Assembly: GCA_023421795.1 (NCBI GenBank)
Contig: JAEZSO010000001.1
Coordinates: forward strand, 310,001-374,000
Source of the DNA: Cyanobacteria bacterium OH_PDB_230
Lineage (GTDB): Bacteria > Cyanobacteriota > Vampirovibrionia > Gastranaerophilales > Gastranaerophilaceae
Direction of reading: 5' to 3'
DNA length: 64,000 nucleotides
The notes under the pieces were generated by a model. It had not been told where the DNA came from, ran no database searches, and saw nothing but the letters and a program-made list of their open reading frames with translations. Positions 51,380 through 60,983 of the stretch are shown one piece after another (the first letter of the stretch is position 1; every line of letters begins with the position of its first letter). Both the position numbers and the translations under genes were made by a program.

Positions 51380-53731
51380 GTGAAAGATTCAAAAAATATT
51401 TTAGGTTGCTTAGGACTTTTGTTTTTCCTTTCTCTAGGATATCCTCCGTTTGCTTTTATTTTATTGATTATTATTATAGCTGCCTTTGCATCATCAAAAC
51501 TTGATGAAAATACAACTAATTATAGCTGCAATTTACGCCATTCGAGACCCGCAAAAAATAATTATTCTTCTAATGCCAATTCTACAGTAACTTATTCTAA
51601 TAGTAACCATGCAACTGATAAAATTAAAGTTGAATCTTCCCCAAACGCATACACTAGAGCTACTTCTTCAAGTGGCAATTATCAGGCTAGTAATAATAAA
51701 CATTCAATAAATTTTTATTCGATTGGTTCTAACATAAATCTTTTTGGTTATGAATTAACTTCACCTTTTATCTATGTTTCTAATTCGAAATATACAGATT
51801 TACCATTTCTAATATCAACAAAAGATATACCAAATTTTGTTGGTACTGATACACAAGAATTAGGTTACTGGCCAAATTATTCACAATTAAATTCAATTCA
51901 AAAAGGAATATATATAAAATGGCTCGCATCTGGAAAAAATGATCCAAATATTGATTTGGGATATGTGTATATATATTATTACGGTTTAGAGTATCGTGCA
52001 TTGGTTGAAAAACAAGATATAAAAATTATTCTATTTGAAGTTATTAACTTAGTTTCAAAGTACAATAGATTAAGATATGGCTTTGATTTTATAGCCTATT
52101 TAATTTTGAAAAATGATTTTAATGATGAAGAAAAAGCGAAACTTCTCCAATTTATAGAGAATAATTCACAACATTATTTATATAATGAATGTACAAATGC
52201 TATTATTAAAAAATTAAGTCCGAACAATTTTGAAGAAAAACTTAAATTCTCTCCATACCAATTTATGATAGGTAATGAATCCTACGGATTAAGTGATAGA
52301 AAAACGGAATTATTAGACTTCTACTTTAAAGAACTTCTTAAAAATATACCAATAGCTCAGCAATACACAGTTAGACAACAAAAATATAGTTATTATATAG
52401 CAATGGGATATGGATATCACAATGATAATCAAGTAAGTTATGAATGTTTGGTGCCTTCTCAACAGATTAAGCAAATTTGGAATAAGGGAAGAAAAGCGTT
52501 AAAGAACCTTAAATTTACAATTAAAAAATTTGATAATAGTGGAAATGAACTCACTGATATTGAGAAATATGTTTACTTACCAGAAATACTCAGAAAAGAT
52601 TTTACGTCATTAAATGAAACTGTTCAATTGGAAAATGATTCGGTAAAAACTATTTCGGAGTTAATTAAAAGTCTTAATTTATCAATACCAGAAAATATCA
52701 CTCAAAGACAATCAGAATTCATTGCCGAAACTTGTGAAGCTTTTGGATATTGCATCGAGCCCGATGCTAGACATATACAAAAAGCTTATAAAAAAGATTC
52801 CAAGGTAATTATATTCGAAAAAAAATTTAAAACTATAGATGTCAATCTTCAAACTTATATTGTTCCAAGTGTTTTGTTAGATTTAGGTTTTAGAATAGCA
52901 CTTGAGGATGAAGAATTATTAGATGTCGAAACAAAATATATCCTGGACTTTATTTTTGGAAAATTTCCTCTTAATCAACTAGAAAGACAGAGATTACAAT
53001 ATAGAGCAAAATTAATTAAAGAAACTTCTGACGCGGGGACAACTGACTTAATTAAAAAACTTTTAGAAAAATCAACTTCTGATAACCTAGATATGATTTG
53101 TAAGTTCTTGGTTTCTGTTGCAGCTGCAGACGGGATAATAAAATCAAAAGAATTTTCTTTATTGAAAAAATGTTTTAGTCAGCTTGGATTAGCGGAAGAA
53201 TATTTAAATAATTTATTATCCGAATTAAGTATAAGTGATGATCCAATTATTATTCAAAAAGCGAGCGAACCGAAGAAAAAAGGTTCAAAAATTCAAAAAC
53301 AAGATATTGAAATTGAACCAAAAGAAGAAATAAAATTTGTTTTAAATAAAGAAAAGGTTTCTAATATTTTAATTGATACAAGTCAAGTTCAAAAGACTTT
53401 GAATGAAATCTTTACGGATGAAATTGCCCATACACCAGAGGAAGAAGATAGTGGAGAAACCAATACTAAATTTGAAGGCGATTTGGAGCCAGCTTATTTC
53501 AACATATTAAAAATTGTTGTCGAAAAACCACAGTGGTCAAGCAGAGAATTAATGACATTAGTCCAAAATTTAGGATTAATGTTAAATAGCACAATAGATA
53601 AAATTAATGAATGGTCGGATGAAGAATTCGGAGATTTTTTAATAGAAGAAGAAGATAATCTTTATCTCATAAATCAAGACATATTAACAATTATGAATAA
53701 AAATAAAGGAGAACTGGAATGGAAAAAATAA
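51380..53731 (+). CDS. sngA: TerB-domain protein, Shango SngA-like
   Basis: The protein has 783 residues, starting at GTG with AGGA upstream. Two hydrophobic helices (residues 5 to 42) suggest a membrane anchor, followed by a Ser/Asn-rich linker. The TerB-N region (about 110 to 340) includes YWPNYSQLNSIQKGIYIKWL. A TerB module near 570 reads FLVSVAAADGIIKSKEFSLL, and an acidic TerB-C-like tail ends near 780. The two following genes are an ATPase and a DEAD helicase, each overlapping or within 10 bp. That matches the three-gene Shango anti-phage system as I recall it. The naming depends on that order. Confidence 0.75.
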   Translation: MKDSKNILGCLGLLFFLSLGYPPFAFILLIIIIAAFASSKLDENTTNYSCNLRHSRPAKNNYSSNANSTVTYSNSNHATDKIKVESSPNAYTRATSSSGNYQASNNKHSINFYSIGSNINLFGYELTSPFIYVSNSKYTDLPFLISTKDIPNFVGTDTQELGYWPNYSQLNSIQKGIYIKWLASGKNDPNIDLGYVYIYYYGLEYRALVEKQDIKIILFEVINLVSKYNRLRYGFDFIAYLILKNDFNDEEKAKLLQFIENNSQHYLYNECTNAIIKKLSPNNFEEKLKFSPYQFMIGNESYGLSDRKTELLDFYFKELLKNIPIAQQYTVRQQKYSYYIAMGYGYHNDNQVSYECLVPSQQIKQIWNKGRKALKNLKFTIKKFDNSGNELTDIEKYVYLPEILRKDFTSLNETVQLENDSVKTISELIKSLNLSIPENITQRQSEFIAETCEAFGYCIEPDARHIQKAYKKDSKVIIFEKKFKTIDVNLQTYIVPSVLLDLGFRIALEDEELLDVETKYILDFIFGKFPLNQLERQRLQYRAKLIKETSDAGTTDLIKKLLEKSTSDNLDMICKFLVSVAAADGIIKSKEFSLLKKCFSQLGLAEEYLNNLLSELSISDDPIIIQKASEPKKKGSKIQKQDIEIEPKEEIKFVLNKEKVSNILIDTSQVQKTLNEIFTDEIAHTPEEEDSGETNTKFEGDLEPAYFNILKIVVEKPQWSSRELMTLVQNLGLMLNSTIDKINEWSDEEFGDFLIEEEDNLYLINQDILTIMNKNKGELEWKK

Positions 53732-54996
53732 AAATAAAACCGAAAGAAAAGAGTGCAATAATTGAATCTTTAAGAGCAGGCATAGTTCCAAGAATCGGTT
53801 TACAACACATTCAAGTTGGAAGAAAACAAGAAATTGAAGAATTAATTAATGATTATAATCTAGTATGCCAAGGTGGTGCGAAGGCTAGATTTATTATTGG
53901 AGAATATGGTTCTGGTAAAACTTTCTTTTTAACCTTATCAAAGTTAATTGCACACGAGAAAAATTTGGTAGTAGTTTCCGCGGATATTACAATAGAAAAA
54001 GTTTTATGTTCCTCTGATGGAAAATCTCAGGCCTTATTTTCTGAATTAATAAATAATATGTCAACAAAAACAAAACCTGACGGAAGTGCATTAAAATCAA
54101 TTATTGAGAGATGGGCATCAGGAGTTTTACAAAATAATGAAGATATTAACGAGGAGCAAATCCATAAATTATTACTTCCGCTTGAAAAATATTGCTCAAG
54201 TTATGATTTTAGCAAAGTAATTGCAAGTTATTTAAATGCATATAGAAATTGTGATGAAATAAAAATGTCTCAGGCTTTAAGATGGATAAGGGCCGAATAC
54301 ACAACGAAAACAGATGCAAGAAATGATTTAGGCGTTAGAACAATTATTGATGATACAAATTTCTATGATTACTTAAAATTATTCGCTGGATTTATAAGAC
54401 TCGCTGGTTATGGAGGACTTATCGTAAACATAGATGAATTAGCAATACTTGCAAGATTAAAATCGAACATAAGAAATAAAAACTTTGAAAGAATTTTAAA
54501 TATAATTAATGACTCATTACAAGGAGCCACAGAATATATTGAATTTATCTTCGGGGGAACTCCAGAATTTTTAGAGGATAAATACAAAGGAATGTACAGC
54601 TATGGTGCCCTTGAAACAAGACTTGCTGATAATCCTTTTTCTAAAGATGGGCTTAAAGATTTAACTGGACCAGTAATTCGTTTAGATAATTTATCACAAG
54701 AAGAATTATATGTCCTTTTTCATAATATTAGAAATGTATTTGCAGAATATAATGAATCAAAATATTTAGTTGAAGAAAATGGGATTCAAATATTTATGCA
54801 ATGGATATTAAATAGACTTGGTGCTAAAGCTTATTTATCACCAAGAGAATCTATCAAAAATTTTGTTGGATTGTTAAGTCAATTACAAAATTATCCTGAT
54901 ACATCTATTGATGATTTTTTAGGCAATATAAAGATAGAAGAAGCGGTTGATCCAAGTGACGAAGAATCTGAATTAGTTAGTCTTCGCTTAAATTAA
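53719..54996 (+). CDS. sngB: DUF2791-type ATPase, Shango SngB-like
   Basis: The 425-residue protein has IGEYGSGKTFFLTLSKLIA near residue 62 as Walker A and GGLIVNIDELAILARL near 232 as Walker B with a catalytic-like Glu. EYIEFIFGGTPEFLEDKYKGMYSYGALETRL is the family signature. This domain is also called BREX system ATP-binding. The absence of other BREX genes and the flanking TerB and helicase genes favour Shango. Its ATG lies inside the end of sngA, with AAGGAG upstream. Confidence 0.78.
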   Translation: MEKIKIKPKEKSAIIESLRAGIVPRIGLQHIQVGRKQEIEELINDYNLVCQGGAKARFIIGEYGSGKTFFLTLSKLIAHEKNLVVVSADITIEKVLCSSDGKSQALFSELINNMSTKTKPDGSALKSIIERWASGVLQNNEDINEEQIHKLLLPLEKYCSSYDFSKVIASYLNAYRNCDEIKMSQALRWIRAEYTTKTDARNDLGVRTIIDDTNFYDYLKLFAGFIRLAGYGGLIVNIDELAILARLKSNIRNKNFERILNIINDSLQGATEYIEFIFGGTPEFLEDKYKGMYSYGALETRLADNPFSKDGLKDLTGPVIRLDNLSQEELYVLFHNIRNVFAEYNESKYLVEENGIQIFMQWILNRLGAKAYLSPRESIKNFVGLLSQLQNYPDTSIDDFLGNIKIEEAVDPSDEESELVSLRLN

Positions 54997-55005
54997 AGGA
55001 AAATA

Positions 55006-57153
55006 ATGGGAACATTTGAATTATTAAATAAGAACATTCAGAAAGCTATCTTTGACCTAAAATGGGAAAATTTTAGACCCATCCAAGATGAAGCGATTGA
55101 GCATTTAATTAAAACTCCCAGTGATTTAATTATTTCTGCTCCAACAGCCAGTGGAAAAACAGAAGCTGCATTTTTACCAATCCTATCCAAAGTTGCAGAT
55201 ACTGCAAAAACTTCTATAAAAATTTTATATATTTCGCCATTAAAGGCTTTGATTAACGATCAATTTGAAAGGGTTACAAAGCTTTGTAATTATATAGATT
55301 TTCCTATTACAAAATGGCATGGAGATGCTAATGCAACTAAAAAAGCAAATCTTATAAAAAATCCAAAAGGAATTTTATTAATTACACCTGAATCAATTGA
55401 AGCATTGCTATTAAATAAAACTCAAGAGGTAGGGAATTTACTAGGCAAACTTGATTATATTGTTATAGACGAAATACACAGTTTTATAGGCACAGAAAGA
55501 GGAACACATCTTAAAAGTCTAATCCGAAGAATTGAGAATGGACTGTACATTCAACCATTAAAAGTTGGACTTTCTGCGACAATAAATAATGTAGAAGATG
55601 TTGCAAGATGGCTTAATCCTGCTGATTCTAAGAGCGTAAAAATCATTAAAGACTCTGATGATGAAAAAGAAATAATGGGATTGATAAAAGGTTATAAAAT
55701 TCCTGCGGAAGATATTGATAATGATTTTACTCAGTTAGAAAAAGAATTGTTTGATATTCTTAAAAAAGATAAGAATTTGATTTTTGCTAATAGCAAAATG
55801 ACTTTAGAAACATACTGCGACACAATGCAACAAATAGCAAAAGAAAGCGTATTTCCAAACAATTTCTTAATTCACCACGGTTCTTTATCTAAAGAAATAA
55901 GAGAACACGCGGAAAAAAGCTTAAAAACAAGCACAAATTTGTCCGTATTTTGTACTAATACACTAGAACTTGGCATTGATATTGGGAACATTGATAGAAT
56001 TATATTTTTAGACCCACCTTTTTCTGTGGCATCTATGACACAACGGTTGGGAAGAAGCGGAAGAAGAGAAAATGCGGCTAAAGAATTTAGATTTTTAATT
56101 AATACTAGAGAAATAGATAATAAGTCAACTTGGGATGATAAATTTAGAATTAATTTAGTGCAAAGCATTGCAATAGTTGAATTAATGCTTGAAAAATGGT
56201 GTGAACCATTAGATATCGATAATGTTGATTACTCAACTTTTATCCATCAAATTCTATCATATTTAGGTCAGACAGGCGGAGCTACAGCCCAAAAGATATA
56301 TGACAAAATTGGAATTGTGGCATTTGATAAACATTTTAATGAGAATGAATTTATTCAAATTTTAAGAAGCTTAAAAGAAAACGAAATTATTTATCAAACG
56401 TCTAATGACATTATTACACTTGATAAAAAAGGTGAAAAGATTGTAGAAAATTATGAATTCTATGCTGCGTTTTTTGCAGCTTCAGAGTGGAGAGTTATTT
56501 TTGATGGCAAAGAAGTAGGGCAAATTTCACCATCTAGCCTTATGTTTTTGGATGTTGGTTCTCATATATTGCTTGCTGGTAAAAGATGGGAAATTTTAGA
56601 AATCAAACCAAAAACGGAAACCATCATTGTAAGAAAAGGATATGGAAAGAAACCTATTAAATTTCCAGGTGGTGGACAAAATATCCATAGACGAATTCAT
56701 CAAAAAATGCTTGAAATTTATGAGAATAAATTTATTCCACCGTATATTTCGAAGAATACTGTTCCTATACTTGAAGAAGCTTTTGAGTTTTATGATATAT
56801 ATGCAAAACCCGAAGAAGGAAATATACTTGTCGTTTTAGAGGGTAGCAAAATACAAGCAACAACTAAATTACTTCTCAATTATCTAGGATTTGCAGTTGA
56901 GGATGCAGGAATTGGCTTTTCATGCACTGATGGTAAAAAAGCTGTAATTAGATCACTACAAGACTTTAATTTTGATGATTTTAATTCACTAGAATTAGTC
57001 AAAGATATTGATGCAAATTTAAAAATACTCAAAAAATTTGATTATTTATTACCAGAAGATCTTTTAACTAACTCTTTTATTAATCAGGCTCTAGATATTG
57101 AAGGTTGTAAGAAATTTTGCAAATATCTAACTGATGCAAAACTGCTACTATAA
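55006..57153 (+). CDS. sngC: DEAD/DEAH helicase, Shango SngC-like
   Basis: This 715-residue superfamily 2 helicase has Q-motif FRPIQDEAIEHLI and Walker A APTASGKTEAAFLPIL near residue 45. LDYIVIDEIHSFIGTERGTHL near 152 is a DEIH box, VGLSATINN is motif III, LELGIDIGNIDRIIFLDPP is motif V, and QRLGRSGRRENA near 346 is motif VI. The C-terminal half is like Lhr-type helicases. It starts 9 bp after sngB with AAGGA and completes the three-gene set. A 194-bp gap follows before zorA. Confidence 0.82.
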   Translation: MGTFELLNKNIQKAIFDLKWENFRPIQDEAIEHLIKTPSDLIISAPTASGKTEAAFLPILSKVADTAKTSIKILYISPLKALINDQFERVTKLCNYIDFPITKWHGDANATKKANLIKNPKGILLITPESIEALLLNKTQEVGNLLGKLDYIVIDEIHSFIGTERGTHLKSLIRRIENGLYIQPLKVGLSATINNVEDVARWLNPADSKSVKIIKDSDDEKEIMGLIKGYKIPAEDIDNDFTQLEKELFDILKKDKNLIFANSKMTLETYCDTMQQIAKESVFPNNFLIHHGSLSKEIREHAEKSLKTSTNLSVFCTNTLELGIDIGNIDRIIFLDPPFSVASMTQRLGRSGRRENAAKEFRFLINTREIDNKSTWDDKFRINLVQSIAIVELMLEKWCEPLDIDNVDYSTFIHQILSYLGQTGGATAQKIYDKIGIVAFDKHFNENEFIQILRSLKENEIIYQTSNDIITLDKKGEKIVENYEFYAAFFAASEWRVIFDGKEVGQISPSSLMFLDVGSHILLAGKRWEILEIKPKTETIIVRKGYGKKPIKFPGGGQNIHRRIHQKMLEIYENKFIPPYISKNTVPILEEAFEFYDIYAKPEEGNILVVLEGSKIQATTKLLLNYLGFAVEDAGIGFSCTDGKKAVIRSLQDFNFDDFNSLELVKDIDANLKILKKFDYLLPEDLLTNSFINQALDIEGCKKFCKYLTDAKLLL

Positions 57154-57347
57154 CACTATTATACGTCAGATATGGGCGACTAAGCTATTATATTAAATTA
57201 GTGTAAAATTAATTTATTAAAGTTCATACTTTTAACCTATATGAGTGCTTTTATGGTATTGTTTATGTTAATTGGTGATATTTTATTGCGGAATCTGATA
57301 ATTATTGTTCCGTCTTAAGAATAAGTGTTGAAGAAGGGAATTTTAGT

Positions 57348-58961
57348 ATGGATTTAATATTATCTTTTTTAGGATACCCAATAGGTATTGCACCATTGAT
57401 CGTTTGGTTGATTATTATAGCTGTAATTATCGGAACAGTTCTGGTTGTTTTAGAAATTAAAAAAGACTATAAAGGATTATACATATCTTTAGAAGATATA
57501 TCTAAAGACCTAAAGCAATATAAGTCACAATTATCAATTGAAAATATTGAAGATGTTGAAGATCTATTTGTTAATGCAAAATTCAAAAACAAGTCTTATT
57601 TAAAAGATTTATGGATGGAGTTTGATGAAACACTTGAAAAAGATAAAAGAAACAACAAAGTGTATAATACTCTTCAATCTGAAGACTTCTTTAATAAAAC
57701 ATCTATAATTTCAACTAATATTAAACATTTAGACTTAATTAAAGCCACACCTAGTATTTTAACGGCGGTTGGTTTGCTAGGTACCTTTTTGGCAATTTTG
57801 ATTGGGTTACATCACGTCCAAGTTTTGCAAGGTGGACAAGTTAAAGGTATTGAGGGTTTAATTAATGGCTTATCAGGTAAGTTTTTATCTTCTATTATCG
57901 CTTTATTATGTTCAATTGGGCTAACAATATATGAGAAGACTAGATTCGGCAAATTAACCCGTATTTGTAGTGAAATTCAAAGAACGTTAAACAGAATTTT
58001 CCCTAGAAAATCTACCGAGAAATTGCTAATTGAAGTGTTGAGACATAATGAAGAGCAGTCTGCGGCTTTGAAAAGTTTTAACACAGATTTGTCTGGGCAT
58101 TTAAAAGCTGGCGTTCAAGAAGGTATAGCACCTTTAGTTGATAATTTAATGGGGACACTTGAACAAATAAAAAAAGAAAAACAAGAAAGCTCGACAGATG
58201 CGATTGGGCAAATGATCGGAGAATTCAAATCAAGCTTGACTGGTGTCGCTGGAAAAGAAATGGAATCAATGGCGACAGTAATGGCAAATATTACATCGAC
58301 TTTATCTAACTTTGACACAAATAATAAAGAATTTGAAAACAGAGTTAATTTCATGATCGACAACCTAGATAGAGTGACAACTACTCAGCAACAGCAATTC
58401 TTAACTCATGTAAATCAAGTCAATGAAATTATTACTTCACAGGCAAATAATTTTGACAGCATAATGAATGAGTTTGAAGCTAAAGTTAATAACTACAAGG
58501 ATTTAGTAGAGAAAAATGCTCAGATGCAAAACGAATTACAACAAATATCAAGCGTTATGGCACATGCCGGAGAACAATTTAATGAATCAGCAAATGGTTT
58601 TGGTGAGATAAATACTTCAATTGACAAATTACTTGATTTATCAGAACAAGACCAAGAACGATTTAAACAGTCTATTGAGCAATGGAATTATCAAACTGAA
58701 GCAATCCAAAATCTTGAAAAAAGTATTGCAAACATACTAGAAAATGTGCATCAATCCCTTGTCAGCTATTCGCAACAAACAAATAATAGCTTAAAAGAGT
58801 ATTTAGCACAGTATGATGAACAAATGGTAAATTCAACGCGTAGGTTATCTTCAAACATCCAGGATATGGATGAACGATTGGAGGAATTGAATAGTGTATT
58901 AGGACAAAGAGTTGAACAAATCAAGCGAGGGACTGAAGAAGGAACGGTTGTAAATGGATAA
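57348..58961 (+). CDS. zorA: Zorya protein ZorA (MotA-like)
   Basis: The 537-residue protein has a membrane helix at residues 10 to 36. The MotA/ExbB-like pair follows, with SILTAVGLLGTFLAILIGL near 137 and GKFLSSIIALLCSIGLTIY near 180. A very long, largely helical cytoplasmic tail runs from about 220 to the end. This is the ZorA layout: a five-subunit proton channel around ZorB, with a tail that carries the signal inward. AGGGAA precedes the ATG. It overlaps zorB by 8 bp. Confidence 0.88.
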   Translation: MDLILSFLGYPIGIAPLIVWLIIIAVIIGTVLVVLEIKKDYKGLYISLEDISKDLKQYKSQLSIENIEDVEDLFVNAKFKNKSYLKDLWMEFDETLEKDKRNNKVYNTLQSEDFFNKTSIISTNIKHLDLIKATPSILTAVGLLGTFLAILIGLHHVQVLQGGQVKGIEGLINGLSGKFLSSIIALLCSIGLTIYEKTRFGKLTRICSEIQRTLNRIFPRKSTEKLLIEVLRHNEEQSAALKSFNTDLSGHLKAGVQEGIAPLVDNLMGTLEQIKKEKQESSTDAIGQMIGEFKSSLTGVAGKEMESMATVMANITSTLSNFDTNNKEFENRVNFMIDNLDRVTTTQQQQFLTHVNQVNEIITSQANNFDSIMNEFEAKVNNYKDLVEKNAQMQNELQQISSVMAHAGEQFNESANGFGEINTSIDKLLDLSEQDQERFKQSIEQWNYQTEAIQNLEKSIANILENVHQSLVSYSQQTNNSLKEYLAQYDEQMVNSTRRLSSNIQDMDERLEELNSVLGQRVEQIKRGTEEGTVVNG

Positions 58962-59625
58962 TCATGAACAAGATGATAATTCAGCTTTAGGATCTGCCCT
59001 AACAGATTTAATGACCTCCCTAACGGTAATTTTTATTCTGTTATTGGTTGTTTATTTGAATCACTCTTATAACGAAGTTTATAAGGGAAGTGCAAGCAGA
59101 AGAGAAAGAATTCTAAAAGAGTTAACATTATCAAATATTAAGGTTAAAAAAGATAAAACAGATCCATTATCGATTATTTTTGAAGTTAAAGATAATGAAC
59201 TCCAATTTGATACAGACAAAGATATTATAAAACCTAAAGGGCAAACCTATTTGAAGTCATTTTTCCCAAAACTTACTTCATCAATTTGTTCACCTAAAAA
59301 TATAAATGAAATACAAGCATTGCAAATTATTGGATATACTGATTCCGCCGGAGATGATGAGCATAATCTAAAATTGAGTCAAGACAGAGCATTATCAATT
59401 CTGAAATTTGGATTAAATAATGCAAGCTTAAACTCGACGCAACGTGAGTGCTTATTAAATCTGTCTTCTATAAATGGAAGAGGCGAAAGAAATTTAATCC
59501 CTGCAAAATCAAAACCAGGGAAAGAAAATAAGTTTTTAAGTCGTAGGGTTGAATTCCAAATAAGAGTTAAGTCTTATGAGCAAATAAAGCAATTACAAGA
59601 AGGTGCTTTAAAAAACAATAAATAG
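58954..59625 (+). CDS. zorB: Zorya protein ZorB (OmpA-like)
   Basis: The 223-residue protein has a short N-terminus, then ALTDLMTSLTVIFILLLVVYL, a single helix with Asp18 at its start in the position of the proton-carrying Asp of MotB-type proteins. A periplasmic OmpA domain (about 75 to 215) contains LQIIGYTDSAGDDEHNLKLS and INGRGERNLIP, and likely grips peptidoglycan. Size and order match ZorB. The zorC start follows within 10 bp. Confidence 0.9.
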   Translation: MDNHEQDDNSALGSALTDLMTSLTVIFILLLVVYLNHSYNEVYKGSASRRERILKELTLSNIKVKKDKTDPLSIIFEVKDNELQFDTDKDIIKPKGQTYLKSFFPKLTSSICSPKNINEIQALQIIGYTDSAGDDEHNLKLSQDRALSILKFGLNNASLNSTQRECLLNLSSINGRGERNLIPAKSKPGKENKFLSRRVEFQIRVKSYEQIKQLQEGALKNNK

Positions 59626-59633
59626 GAATGTTT

Positions 59634-60983
59634 ATGGGTGAATTACAACAAGTTTTAAATAAATTTAGAATAATAGATGAAACCTTATCTTCTATTCCCA
59701 CCTTTGCTGATTATACTTGGAGTAATAATCAAAAGAAATTCATAACCAAACTTGCAGAATTTAATTCCAAGCAGGAAATGGGCCTTAATTCTATATCAAA
59801 ATCTAAAAGTGAAAAAATACTTGAAAAATGGAATTTATATATTAATTCCGATAACAAATCTCATATAATATTTACTCTAAAAGAGATTGAATATTTGTCT
59901 ACACAGTCAAATGCCTTCTTAAATGATTTCTTTTGGGATTTGCTTATAGACCTACCTGACGTATCTCATAAAATAATAATTGGATTAGTTTATAACGTAC
60001 ATATTTTGTGGAGAGAAATAGTAGATTTAAATAAAATAATTGATTCTATCACTTTTATGATTTTGGAATATAAGCAAGAAAACAAAATAATGCAATTCTG
60101 GAAAGAAAACATTAGATTGGTTTTAAGCGATAAAAGTCCTATTAATTTAGCTACAAAATTAGTTGACGAAAGTTTAAATTTAACGACTTTATCTGACAAA
60201 TATTATTTAAGTCTGAATAATACAAACTTAGGTAAAGAGGTAGAAAAATGTGTGCTAGAAGCAAAATTAAATAAATTCAAGCGTGAAAAAAATATAAAAC
60301 CTACGGATTTAAATTATATATTTATTACACTTAGTGGTGGGCTTTTTTCAAAACAAGAAGGAAATAAAATACTTTCATTAGCACTTCAGATTGTAGATGA
60401 ATGTTCAAACCAGACGAAAGCACATTGTATTGATACATTTAGGGATTATTTATTAAATAACATAGACTACAAAGATCCAAGAGAGTATCCTGAAAAGTGG
60501 ATAACCTTTGAAGATAGTGGAAAAAATATTTTTATTAAATGGCTAAATGAAAGAGATATTCGGGTTTTCTTTGACCTATTTATTGATTTTGATCCACATC
60601 GAAGAAAAGATTTTTGGCTTAAATACGCAGGAAAAGTTAAAAAGACGACTATTTTAAGAGGTAACAGTGTTAGCCAGAATTTTAAAAATAAAGATGAAAT
60701 TGAAAAATTAAAATTACAAGGTAACAACTTTATCCCTTTAATTGCTCCAACAAATGCTTTTATACTAGAATTTGATAACATTGTTGCCGTTGAATTTAGT
60801 GAAGCTGGAAATGCTTGTTATATATATAATAAAGAAAGTTTTTTACAACAAATCAATTATAGAAATAATTATTCAATTGAAGATTTAAAAAATAAAGCGA
60901 TCTCAATGAATATTGTTCCACACCATCAAGGATGGCAAGCAAAGCTTCTAGGTTGGTTAGCAATGAGAGGGATTAGGGCATGA
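59634..60983 (+). CDS. zorC: Zorya protein ZorC (EH_Signature domain)
   Basis: The protein has 449 residues from the ATG at 59634, which has AGG 7 nt upstream; an ATG two codons earlier touches the same site and is less likely. The protein is mostly helical. The C-terminal third carries the EH_Signature-like section HRRKDFWLKYAGKVKKTTILRG near 325, then FILEFDNIVAVEFSEAGNACYIY. ZorC is thought to pass the membrane signal to the nuclease/helicase ZorD. It overlaps zorD by 4 bp (ATGA). Confidence 0.82.
   Translation: MGELQQVLNKFRIIDETLSSIPTFADYTWSNNQKKFITKLAEFNSKQEMGLNSISKSKSEKILEKWNLYINSDNKSHIIFTLKEIEYLSTQSNAFLNDFFWDLLIDLPDVSHKIIIGLVYNVHILWREIVDLNKIIDSITFMILEYKQENKIMQFWKENIRLVLSDKSPINLATKLVDESLNLTTLSDKYYLSLNNTNLGKEVEKCVLEAKLNKFKREKNIKPTDLNYIFITLSGGLFSKQEGNKILSLALQIVDECSNQTKAHCIDTFRDYLLNNIDYKDPREYPEKWITFEDSGKNIFIKWLNERDIRVFFDLFIDFDPHRRKDFWLKYAGKVKKTTILRGNSVSQNFKNKDEIEKLKLQGNNFIPLIAPTNAFILEFDNIVAVEFSEAGNACYIYNKESFLQQINYRNNYSIEDLKNKAISMNIVPHHQGWQAKLLGWLAMRGIRA

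Noticed and set aside
53719..57153. BREX system, from the DUF2791 ATPase and helicase
   Set aside because: No BrxC, PglX, PglZ or BrxA/B-like gene is near, and the upstream TerB protein fits Shango better.
57154..57347. Hairpin CGGAA to TTCCG near 57290 as a terminator between Shango and Zorya
   Set aside because: The stem is only 5 bp with a long loop and no T run.
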